A stretch of DNA of 64,000 nt from Candidatus Latescibacterota bacterium (GTDB lineage: Bacteria; Latescibacterota; UBA2968; UBA8231), in NCBI GenBank assembly GCA_007571365.1, contig RKRN01000109.1, forward strand, positions 34,102 to 98,101. Direction: 5' to 3'. The position numbers were made by a program, and so were the translations under genes. Below are positions 34,895 to 42,888 of this stretch, piece by piece. Under the pieces are notes generated by a model. It searched no databases. It had not been told where the DNA came from and worked only from the letters and a program-made list of their open reading frames with translations. The number at the start of each line of letters is the position of its first letter. The first letter of the stretch is position 1.

Positions 34895-36526
34895 TCACAG
34901 TTTGCTTGAGGGCCATGCAAAAGGGTGCCGGCCGTCGTGCCCGTACGTGAAGAGCGCTGTCCGCCTCGGTGACTCGGCCTCCCAGCGGTACGCCCCGTGA
35001 CAGACCGTCCCTCCCAAAAAGAAGAGAACAGACCCGCGACGCATTGGAATGTGGCGGATCGGCGTGCGCTCGTTGCAGACCCGCACCGAATGCGGCAAGG
35101 GGTAGCACGATTTGTGACTGCCCGGCACTACGACAAATCCGCCATCGTCGGGCCCGACGTCGTTGAGCTGCCAGGCGACGTTGATGCCCGACCTCGTGTG
35201 TACGCGCCCGTTTACCATCTCGTAGTGCTTGCCGATGCCGGTCGGGTTGGCGTTTCCCGAGTGCAGCATTTGCCCGCTTGAGCCTTTGACGTGGCACAAG
35301 GCCGTGTTCTGAGTTACCCTGTACCCTGGTCCAATCATCCAGTTCAGGCGCTGGATGACGGCCGGGTGCGCCAGCATTTTGAGGAAAGGCGCATTGTGCG
35401 GCGCCGGTAGCTGAAACAAGTCCTTCAGGTCCGGCCGGCCCGTGCCCGATATCGTCGGCGCCCCAGGGATGTCGGCAAGCGTCACGTCCCCGTCAAGCTT
35501 GTCGCCTACGCCCCGGTACACTAGGTGATTGAGGTTGGCGTCGATGCCCGCCACGGCCGCATTGACCCAATCGTCGTCCATGACGCCCTCGACCAACAGG
35601 AAGCCCTGGGTGTCAAACGCCCAGCGCTCGGCATGATCATCTCGGCGTTCGAACTTGAGGGCAGAGGAGGCCCTCTGCGCCGCGTCGGCATCGGCGGCCG
35701 AGGTGAGCCAGGTGGTCGTGCCGTCCGATAGGAGCAGGCGACGCGAGTCGCCGCCCGCCAGCACGGTTTGCTCGGCCTCGCCCAGCCCTTCCGCCCATGC
35801 GGGCAGGGGCTGCTTGTCCGGCTGGTCAGGTGGCCCCTGTGGCCGAGCCGTGCGCGAAATGAAATTTACCACGAGTAGCTCGCCTCCGTCGCCCTGCGGG
35901 CAAACCCCGTGCAGTGTGCTGGCGGCGCACAGCAGCACGTCGCCCGCCGCCAGAGCCGGGCGCTCGGCGAAGCGGCTGGAGGATGGAAGCGGTGGGGCCG
36001 GCAGTCCGCTTTTGTGCGAGGAGGGCACGACCACCAGCGGGCACTTGCCTTCTGCGGAGTCCGCGAGGGCGATGGCCACCACCAGCCCTTGGCACTGCCG
36101 GATGCGGACCTCTTCCCAGGCGCCGCCGGCCCGCTGGAGCTGAGTTCCGTCGGCGTTGCGGCCATTCCACCCCGCCAGGTTGATGTACGCCCGGTCCAGC
36201 GTATGCACCCCGCCTTCCAGTCGCAGCGAGGCCTCGTCGTACCCTCCTGCGGCGGCAGAGACATGCCTCGCCGGGCCGTCTTGGCGAAAGCCGTCGCCGC
36301 ACAACTCGCGCACATAGCGTCCGATGGCACCGGCCTCGCTGCAGAGATCGCCCAGCCCATCGCCGCTGTCGCGGCACGCGGACAGCTCGGCTTGGCTGAG
36401 GAGTTGTGGTAGCACGACGAACCCGAGCGCGTCGAAGGTGAAGTCCTGCTCTATGGTGAGGATCGATGGCTGGTGTACGTGCGTCGCCTCGTTCCAGTGG
36501 TTCACGGTGTAAGTGTCAATGCCCAT
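34895..36526 (-). CDS. Two-domain phytanoyl-CoA dioxygenase-like protein
   Basis: A 543-residue soluble protein without signal, with two similar halves. Each has a PhyH-like jelly roll: LTIEQDFTFDALGFVVLPQL ... VVVPSSHKSG ... TLHGVCP in the first, and WAFDTQGFLLVEGVMDD ... LHSGNANPTGIGKHYEM ... FVVVPGSHKS ... TVCHGAYRW in the second. PhyH enzymes are Fe(II)/2-oxoglutarate hydroxylases, but the usual HxD iron ligands are not visible in either half, so activity or metal use is unclear. It is convergent with locus A. It may belong to a PhyH subfamily common in these lineages, for which no substrate is known to me. Confidence 0.75.
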   Translation of the reverse strand: MGIDTYTVNHWNEATHVHQPSILTIEQDFTFDALGFVVLPQLLSQAELSACRDSGDGLGDLCSEAGAIGRYVRELCGDGFRQDGPARHVSAAAGGYDEASLRLEGGVHTLDRAYINLAGWNGRNADGTQLQRAGGAWEEVRIRQCQGLVVAIALADSAEGKCPLVVVPSSHKSGLPAPPLPSSSRFAERPALAAGDVLLCAASTLHGVCPQGDGGELLVVNFISRTARPQGPPDQPDKQPLPAWAEGLGEAEQTVLAGGDSRRLLLSDGTTTWLTSAADADAAQRASSALKFERRDDHAERWAFDTQGFLLVEGVMDDDWVNAAVAGIDANLNHLVYRGVGDKLDGDVTLADIPGAPTISGTGRPDLKDLFQLPAPHNAPFLKMLAHPAVIQRLNWMIGPGYRVTQNTALCHVKGSSGQMLHSGNANPTGIGKHYEMVNGRVHTRSGINVAWQLNDVGPDDGGFVVVPGSHKSCYPLPHSVRVCNERTPIRHIPMRRGSVLFFLGGTVCHGAYRWEAESPRRTALFTYGHDGRHPFAWPSSKL

Positions 36527-36673
36527 AGTTAGACCTCAATGGATTCTGGAAGGTAAACGTTGTTTTTTGGCATCTCTCCGTCCCACTCAACCCATTAACA
36601 TCCGCGGCTATACTATATATCTCAGGCACACAGGCTTTTTAATAGGTTGAGTTGTGGCCAGTACACAGGACCT

Positions 36674-38335
36674 CTACCGCACGGCAAACGCTGCCTCGAG
36701 CCTGTGCTCGTGGATTGACACCTCTGACTCGTAGCGGCTGTGCAGTTCCTCCATGTATTCATTGAACGCGTTCCGGTGCCTCTCGCGTCTGAGCTGAGAT
36801 CGGACCCTCATCTCAGCTTCGGCGAAGGTCTCGCGCTTGCGTTCCCGGGAGAGCACTTTGAAGATGGAGTAGCCCTCCTGCACCTCGACCGGTCCGGTGA
36901 GCTCGCCGATTTGGGCCTCGACCGCAGCTTCCACGAAACCGCCGAACTGGGGCGATTCGTAACGATGCACGTGGAATCGACCCTCGTCATCGCGCACTTC
37001 GAGCGAGCGAATCGAATGTCTCTTCGCCAGATCGCCAAAAGCGGCACCGTCCTCGATCATCCCTTTCAACCGCAGTGCTTCCATTTCTGTTCTTACGAGG
37101 ATCTCCTGTACCTCGGTCTGTTCGGGATGCAGGAATCTCTCGGCGTTGGCCTCGTAGTACTGGCGCAGGTCGTCTTCCGCGATAGTCACTCTCTCCTTTA
37201 ATACCTTGGACCTGAGGCCCCGTACCAGCAACTGCTTTCCCTGCTCTTCGAGCCATCGGGCCACCATCTCTTCGCGATCGATCCCTTGGCGCCTAGCTGC
37301 CTCCTGAATCATCACGTCCGGGACGATGTACTGCTCGGCGAAGGAGATCACCTGCTCGGCGTCGCGGAATGTCTCCAGGATACTGCCCTTGCGGCTTTTG
37401 GTCGCGCCAATGAGGTCGGCGGCTGTGATCTCTCCGCCATCGTACTGGTAGAGTGCGATCGCAGATGGGGCCGGGCCGACGTCCACCGCACCGGTGCGCA
37501 GTGCCTCGACGACAGCGGCTATGGCGTCTCGGACCGGCTCGAGGCGGTATCTATCCCTCAATTCCGCTACCAGTTTGGCCTTCGCGATTCCGCGCTTCTT
37601 TCGTTCGAATTCTTTCGCGATTCTCGTCCGCTGCCGCAGATTGAGTTGAGCGGTCATCTCATCGAGGATCTTGAAGACGATGTATCGGTTGCCGATTCGG
37701 ACAGGGTCTGACACCGATCCTTCCGTGAGCCCGAACAACTTCTCGGCGATGACGGGAATGATGTCGGCCTTGGTGGCGAACCGGCCGGTGTCTCCGCCCC
37801 GGGCAGCGGTCTCTTCGTTCATCGACAGCTTGTGCGCGACGTCGGCGAAGCTCGCCCCGGCCTCGATCTGTTTGGCGGCCTTCTCCGCCGTCTCAAGGTC
37901 GGCGACCACGATTTCTCCCAGTCTGATGGCGCGGGCGAGCCCCTCTTGGTCTATGTACTCTTCTACTTCACCGTCTTCTACCGTAGCCTCGATCGTTCTG
38001 CGCTCGTATTCATCGACGAGCTTGGCCTTCCTGATCCGGTTCATCTTGGTCAGGTAGGCCGAACTCCTATCGAAACCTTGGCTTCGGGCTTCCATCAGCA
38101 GCAGTTCCGTGTCGATCATGGTCTGCAGATGGACCCTCAACTGCTCCTTCCCGGCCTCTTCGCCCTTGGTGTGCTCGGGCAGTTTGGCGAGGAAACCTCG
38201 CACGTCCCGTACAGTAATCGTCTGGTCGCCAACCTCGGCGACCGTGGGATTTTCATCCTGCGGTCCGCAGCCGGTAAAAATTAAAAGGAGTGCTAGACTG
38301 ATTAGCGTTCCGCAGGAAAGAGAAAAAACGCGCAT
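36674..38335 (-). CDS. Lipoprotein peptidyl-prolyl isomerase, SurA/PrsA-like, two parvulin domains
   Basis: The 553-residue product has a lipobox (LLLIFTGC), a SurA-N-type helical region (TVAEVGDQTITVRDVRGFLA...) and two parvulin-like blocks. In the first I see ASFADVAHKLSMNEETAARG then GDTGRF; in the second, EVQEILVRTEMEALRLKGMI, GAAFGDLAKRHSIR and EGYSIFKVLSR. Such proteins catalyse proline isomerisation and chaperone exported proteins, especially outer-membrane barrels. It is directly downstream (32 bases) of the ~900-residue barrel candidate and is probably its dedicated chaperone. Confidence 0.82.
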   Translation of the reverse strand: MRVFSLSCGTLISLALLLIFTGCGPQDENPTVAEVGDQTITVRDVRGFLAKLPEHTKGEEAGKEQLRVHLQTMIDTELLLMEARSQGFDRSSAYLTKMNRIRKAKLVDEYERRTIEATVEDGEVEEYIDQEGLARAIRLGEIVVADLETAEKAAKQIEAGASFADVAHKLSMNEETAARGGDTGRFATKADIIPVIAEKLFGLTEGSVSDPVRIGNRYIVFKILDEMTAQLNLRQRTRIAKEFERKKRGIAKAKLVAELRDRYRLEPVRDAIAAVVEALRTGAVDVGPAPSAIALYQYDGGEITAADLIGATKSRKGSILETFRDAEQVISFAEQYIVPDVMIQEAARRQGIDREEMVARWLEEQGKQLLVRGLRSKVLKERVTIAEDDLRQYYEANAERFLHPEQTEVQEILVRTEMEALRLKGMIEDGAAFGDLAKRHSIRSLEVRDDEGRFHVHRYESPQFGGFVEAAVEAQIGELTGPVEVQEGYSIFKVLSRERKRETFAEAEMRVRSQLRRERHRNAFNEYMEELHSRYESEVSIHEHRLEAAFAVR

Positions 38336-38367
38336 CGCGTACCTCCACTCAAGCTCGCGTTGGTGCC

Positions 38368-41076
38368 CTAATCTAGACCGGCGTACACCGTGGCAAAGGT
38401 CACTCTGCCCGTCTTGGACTTGTCATCTATCGCTCTTCTCGTCAATCTCATACCCATCTTCGTCTCCAAGCGGTAACCTAGGTAACTGGTGTTGTTCGAG
38501 AACTGTATCGCTCCGACGATTTCACCGAAATCGTCGATCAGTCCCTCCTTGACCGCGGTCTCGGATTGGCGCAGTTGGTTGAAGATCGTGTACTCCACAC
38601 CGGCCTGCATGGAGGAAGAGGAAAACACCGGCCAGCGCGCCAGCAGGGAGAGTTGCACCGCGTTTTCCCGGCGCTTGGGATCGGATCTCAGGGCCGGGGA
38701 CTCGAGCCTAAGCTCATTCTTTATTCTCGGCATGAGATCGACATTGGCGACCTTGCGCTCGAGGTCCACCTTGTTGATGAGACCGAAGAAAGTGTAGTCC
38801 TCGCGCAGATCGGGCTGTCGTTCGTTCTGGTGCCAGCGATCGTATTTGAACTTACTCACGAAATTCACATCCTCGATCTTGGTGTACTTGAAGCTCAGGA
38901 ACGTGGAGTTTATCCACGTGTCCTGAGCCGCCAAAGGATCGATGGTTGGAACGTTCCGCCGCTCGAACTCGCTCCACTGGCGAAGATCGTTCTCGATGGT
39001 GTCCTTGGCGATTCTGAAGTTCTCGTAGATTTTCAACCTGCCAAGACCCGGATAGTCCCGTTCGAGGGTGAAGAGCACGTAGTTCGTCGTGTTCTCCCCG
39101 TCGCCGGCAATCAGTCTCTCATCCGTTCGTCCGACGATCAGCCTGATGCCCGGCAGCAGGTCGACGCCGCCGTAGATGTTGTACCCTCGGTGGTCCCTCG
39201 GATAGGGAAAATCCGGCTCGTCGTCGTTTTCGAACCGATCTACCCAAGTATTGTTGTTCATATCCAATCCGAACAGGTACTCCGGCCGGTCTGTTCCGTA
39301 TCTCAAGAACGGCTCGTCGTAGTCCGGGACGAGATTGGGCAGATCTTCGCTGTCGTTCTGGTTAAAATCGGATATGAAGTCGAGGTTTTCGTCGTACCCG
39401 GGAAACACCTCGGTGTCTATGTTTTGGAATATCCTCTGCCAGTCGGGGAATCGGTCCTGATCGTCGTTGTCGTCGACGAGTTCATAGAAGAACCTCCCCT
39501 TGTCTGCGTAGTCTATGTTGGTCTCGCCCCTGGCCAAGATGGTGCTGGTGTTGTAGTTGTGGGCCATGCTATAGGCTTCGCCGAAGAAGAAGAACGGATG
39601 GGCGATCTTCGACAAGTTCAACATCCAGCCATCGCCTTCGTCGGAGGTCCCTAGGTGCTCGGTATGCGCCCTGTTGGGGTACTTCCTATAACTGATGCTG
39701 CGATCCCATTCCCCATATAGGTTGAATCCCCAGACGCGGGTTGCCTCCAGCGTGAACCCGAATAGCTCGGTAGCCGTCGGCAGACCATACGGGATCTTCA
39801 GGATGGTCAGGTTGGAGCCATCTTTGACGTTTTCAGCGGCCCTAGCAGCCAGCAGATAGACGTTGGCCAACTGCCTGTCGAACTGGCGGTCCGAGGTTAT
39901 CTCGATCCGGTAGTCGTTGGCGACTACCAACTCGAATGTCACCTTTCTTATCTCTGACGGATCCGGGCCCGTGTACGTCCCCACCGAGAAGTCGTAGACC
40001 AATTCGATCTGCTCGGAGCCGTTCGCCTCCCAGAACCCCAGCTTCTGAAAGCCGCCTTGGGGCGCGGGAATCAGCCCGACTTCGCTGGCCCGGACGGTCT
40101 CCCTGTCGAAACGCACATCCCCCCTCGCATCGATCGTTTCGACGTCGGCCTCTATGATCAGGTCCCACGCAAACAGCGCGGCGCCGCCTTCGTTGTCCTC
40201 GGGCGAGTCGTCCGAGAGACGCACGAAGACTTGGGCGACGTTCTCCGCATTCTGACTGGAGACGATCGAACCGCTTCGCGGGCTGCCCTCGAAGGCGTCG
40301 ATGAGTTGGGAGGAGTTGTGGGCGCTCACGTAGTTGGCACCGAGTCTGAGATAATCTCCAATCTGGGTCGTCGCGCGTCCGCCGGTCAGGGTCGTCGTGC
40401 TCGTCGTCTGGTTACTGGGGCTTCGCGGGCCGGCGGCACCCAGCGAGCTGATCCGCGAGAGGAGAGCCGTGGCCTCGTACTTGTCGGACTGATAGTCGAT
40501 CTGGATGCCATCGAACGCCGGCTTGGAGAAGGTCATCGGGGTCAGGGTTGACCGAATCTCGTCCCCTATGGTGATGGCCAGATTGTGCTGTCCCTTCTGA
40601 TCGGAGGCTATGACCAGATTGCTGAACCACTGTTGGAACCGTTCGGTCTTGAACAGGTTGCTTCCCCCCTGCTGGGGCTGGGTCTGGCTCCAGTCGTAGA
40701 TCAGCCATCCTCTGGTGATGTACGAACCGTAGATGTCGTAGAAGTAGTCCCCCTCGAGATTGGTCGTTACATAGCGCTGGTAGTGGTCTCTCGCGTAGTT
40801 GCTGTACTCCCACTGCTTCCACTGATATTCGCGAAACAGCTCCTGTGGAACGTACCACTTCTTGACCGCCGGGTCTAGCGCACCGAATAGGACGCCGGGC
40901 CCGGTCGGTTCGAACGTGAGCTCGCCGCCGCGGCGAAACCCCGTTATCCGATCTCGATCGGGACCTTGGGCTTCCGAGCGAGTACTGTACAGCAGGATTA
41001 CCGAGACGATGATGCACCACGTGGCCAGCGTACCGGCTAGGCGCATCGCACCTCTGACTCTATGACCGGTCACCAT
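38368..41076 (-). CDS. Large outer-membrane beta-barrel candidate
   Basis: ATG 41076, behind AAGGGGGAG, gives 902 residues; the frame is open to 41244, but that part is non-coding spacer. A signal peptide (LATWCIIVSVILLYSTRSEA) is followed by a long protein rich in Tyr, Asp, Asn and alternating-hydrophobic strands. The N-terminal third includes a discoidin/CBM-like part (YRIEITSDRQFDRQLANVYL), the middle is acidic with EF-hand-like loops (DYDENLDFISDFNQNDSED; DMNNNTWVDRFENDDEPD), and the C-terminal half has paired strands ending FATVYAGLD. No conserved domain is recognised. It is followed by a SurA-like chaperone and preceded by two FlgD-domain proteins. Confidence 0.7.
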   Translation of the reverse strand: MVTGHRVRGAMRLAGTLATWCIIVSVILLYSTRSEAQGPDRDRITGFRRGGELTFEPTGPGVLFGALDPAVKKWYVPQELFREYQWKQWEYSNYARDHYQRYVTTNLEGDYFYDIYGSYITRGWLIYDWSQTQPQQGGSNLFKTERFQQWFSNLVIASDQKGQHNLAITIGDEIRSTLTPMTFSKPAFDGIQIDYQSDKYEATALLSRISSLGAAGPRSPSNQTTSTTTLTGGRATTQIGDYLRLGANYVSAHNSSQLIDAFEGSPRSGSIVSSQNAENVAQVFVRLSDDSPEDNEGGAALFAWDLIIEADVETIDARGDVRFDRETVRASEVGLIPAPQGGFQKLGFWEANGSEQIELVYDFSVGTYTGPDPSEIRKVTFELVVANDYRIEITSDRQFDRQLANVYLLAARAAENVKDGSNLTILKIPYGLPTATELFGFTLEATRVWGFNLYGEWDRSISYRKYPNRAHTEHLGTSDEGDGWMLNLSKIAHPFFFFGEAYSMAHNYNTSTILARGETNIDYADKGRFFYELVDDNDDQDRFPDWQRIFQNIDTEVFPGYDENLDFISDFNQNDSEDLPNLVPDYDEPFLRYGTDRPEYLFGLDMNNNTWVDRFENDDEPDFPYPRDHRGYNIYGGVDLLPGIRLIVGRTDERLIAGDGENTTNYVLFTLERDYPGLGRLKIYENFRIAKDTIENDLRQWSEFERRNVPTIDPLAAQDTWINSTFLSFKYTKIEDVNFVSKFKYDRWHQNERQPDLREDYTFFGLINKVDLERKVANVDLMPRIKNELRLESPALRSDPKRRENAVQLSLLARWPVFSSSSMQAGVEYTIFNQLRQSETAVKEGLIDDFGEIVGAIQFSNNTSYLGYRLETKMGMRLTRRAIDDKSKTGRVTFATVYAGLD

Positions 41077-41104
41077 GTGACTCCCCCTTACCTTTCGCGA
41101 AAAA

Positions 41105-42850
41105 TCAATAGACCAAAGGCAAGATCGCAGTCTTGCTTTCCTTACCTGTATCTGCAGCGACTTCCACGCGCACGAGGTAGACTCCCGGCGATAGCATTTG
41201 TCCGTTGTTGTCCGCGCCGTCCCAGATTCTCTGATATCTTCCACTGATGTCGAGGTCGGAGTAGAGCACCCTTTTGCGGTGGCCGGCGAGGTCGTAGACT
41301 TGTACCGACACCAGAGTACTGCTCGTCAGGTTAACGATATCGTAGGTGACAATGGCTTGGTCGTTCACTCCATCGCCATTGGGCGTAAACGGAGCCGGGG
41401 CAGCCTCGAGGAAGTAGATGCGGTTGCCGGCGACCCGGGTGGTGACCGACAGGTCGTCGCCCACGGCGACGGGGTCGGCGTCCACGTCTCCCGGGACGAG
41501 CGTCTGCGGCAGGTTCTGCGGTCTCTGGGTATCGAAGACCCGGCCGACGAAGACGGTGTTGTAGTGCAGCGCGATGCTCTCGAACACGACGCGCAGCAGC
41601 CGGTCGTCGCCGGTGATCCTCGGGAAGCTGATTCGGACGCCGCCGATGTCGCCGTTTTCTTCTTCGATGTCCTCCTTGTCCCACGCCACGTCGGTCCCGT
41701 CGATCTGGACGGATCGGATGACCTCCACTGGTGCCTGCGTCTCGATGTCGAGCCGGTCGAAGCCACTGCTGTTGTAGCAGCGTACCCAGTAGGTCAGCTC
41801 GGTCGTCTGCCCGATCACGGCGTCTTGGGGCCACACCTCCCCTACCACGGAATCGGCCAGTGCTGGCGAGACCTCCACGGCGATCGAATCGACCGTCGCT
41901 GCCGAAAGGATGTCGCTGCTCTGGAACAGAACGCGAAACTGCCAGTACTGGCGAGGTGCAGGTGATGCGATCTGCGTGCGGACGCTGGCCGGATAGGGAC
42001 GAGACCATCCGCTCCACTTTAGGCTATCGCTCGGGTCCGGCGTACTGCCGCTCCGGGTGGATACGGTAGCAGATACTTTGGTAGGCTCTCCTATCGTCTT
42101 CTTTGCCCACATTATACTGCCAAAGACGGCCGGCCGACCTTCGTCGAACACCTTCGAGGTGTACGCAGCAGCCGATACGAACCCTTCGCCGAAGACCTCG
42201 AACTCGTCGATCTCCCATTCCCCCCGAACGAGCTGTTTCACCTCTATAAAACGCACGAACTGCAGCGGCACATCCATGTCGACGACCGGGTCATCATTGC
42301 GCTCGACGGCCCTGAAGAGCCTGAGATCGGGATTACCGGAGAGGGTCTTCTGCGCCTCGCTGCCGTCGTTCAGCGATACCTCGTACCCTTTTAGAAAAAA
42401 CTCCTCGAACCCTTCGCGGGGGTAAAACCTGATCCTGTTGATTCCGAAACGCTCGCCCAGATCAAATCTCAGTATGATCCCTGTGGCCGACGGGATCTTG
42501 ATTTCAAAGGCCGTGTTCCTGCCGTCCACCATGTTGTCCAACAAGTCCTCGAATTCACTCTGGGTGACTTCGAGGACCGTGCGTGCATTTGGCGACGTTA
42601 TTTGCCCCCCCCTTTCGATCAACTTCAGGGAGATATTGTCTTCAGGATCGTTCTGTAAAGGTTGAATGGAACCGGGGTTGGCTGCGAAATCGATGACCGC
42701 TATGTCAGAATGTGCCTGATCCCAGGCGCGGGAACCCGGGCCACCTCCGAAGACGATCGTCTCTCCATTGCCTGCCGCCGCAAGTCCGAGGAGAGCTACG
42801 GACAGAACGGGCAGGGCCACTGTTCTATGAGGTAATGTTCCAGTTATCAC
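41105..42850 (-). CDS. Exported discoidin + FlgD-like domain protein (locus B, copy 1)
   Basis: The frame is open to 43426, but the first ~190 residues are an Arg/Gly-rich shadow of the upstream gene. GTG 42850 starts a clean signal peptide (VALPVLSVALLGLAAAGNGE), giving 581 residues. A discoidin-like domain (FDLGERFGINRIRFYPREGF) is followed by the family middle with ASPAPRQYWQFRVLFQ and VVGEVWPQDAVIGQTTELTY, and the FlgD Ig fold (PAPFTPNGDGVNDQ; VSVQVYDLAGHRKRVLY; DGADNNGQMLSPGVYLVRVE) ending AILPLVY. It overlaps no gene, but is 39 bases from the upstream paralogue and 28 bases from the barrel gene, so a single operon is likely. Confidence 0.78.
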   Translation of the reverse strand: MITGTLPHRTVALPVLSVALLGLAAAGNGETIVFGGGPGSRAWDQAHSDIAVIDFAANPGSIQPLQNDPEDNISLKLIERGGQITSPNARTVLEVTQSEFEDLLDNMVDGRNTAFEIKIPSATGIILRFDLGERFGINRIRFYPREGFEEFFLKGYEVSLNDGSEAQKTLSGNPDLRLFRAVERNDDPVVDMDVPLQFVRFIEVKQLVRGEWEIDEFEVFGEGFVSAAAYTSKVFDEGRPAVFGSIMWAKKTIGEPTKVSATVSTRSGSTPDPSDSLKWSGWSRPYPASVRTQIASPAPRQYWQFRVLFQSSDILSAATVDSIAVEVSPALADSVVGEVWPQDAVIGQTTELTYWVRCYNSSGFDRLDIETQAPVEVIRSVQIDGTDVAWDKEDIEEENGDIGGVRISFPRITGDDRLLRVVFESIALHYNTVFVGRVFDTQRPQNLPQTLVPGDVDADPVAVGDDLSVTTRVAGNRIYFLEAAPAPFTPNGDGVNDQAIVTYDIVNLTSSTLVSVQVYDLAGHRKRVLYSDLDISGRYQRIWDGADNNGQMLSPGVYLVRVEVAADTGKESKTAILPLVY

Positions 42851-42888
42851 TTGCTGAACCCAGGCTCCTTGGTGTCCTGTCGCGGAAA

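Noticed and set aside
35655-36412. Several plus-strand frames inside the PhyH-like gene
   Set aside because: High-GC shadows on the opposite strand, without starts, domains or ribosome sites.
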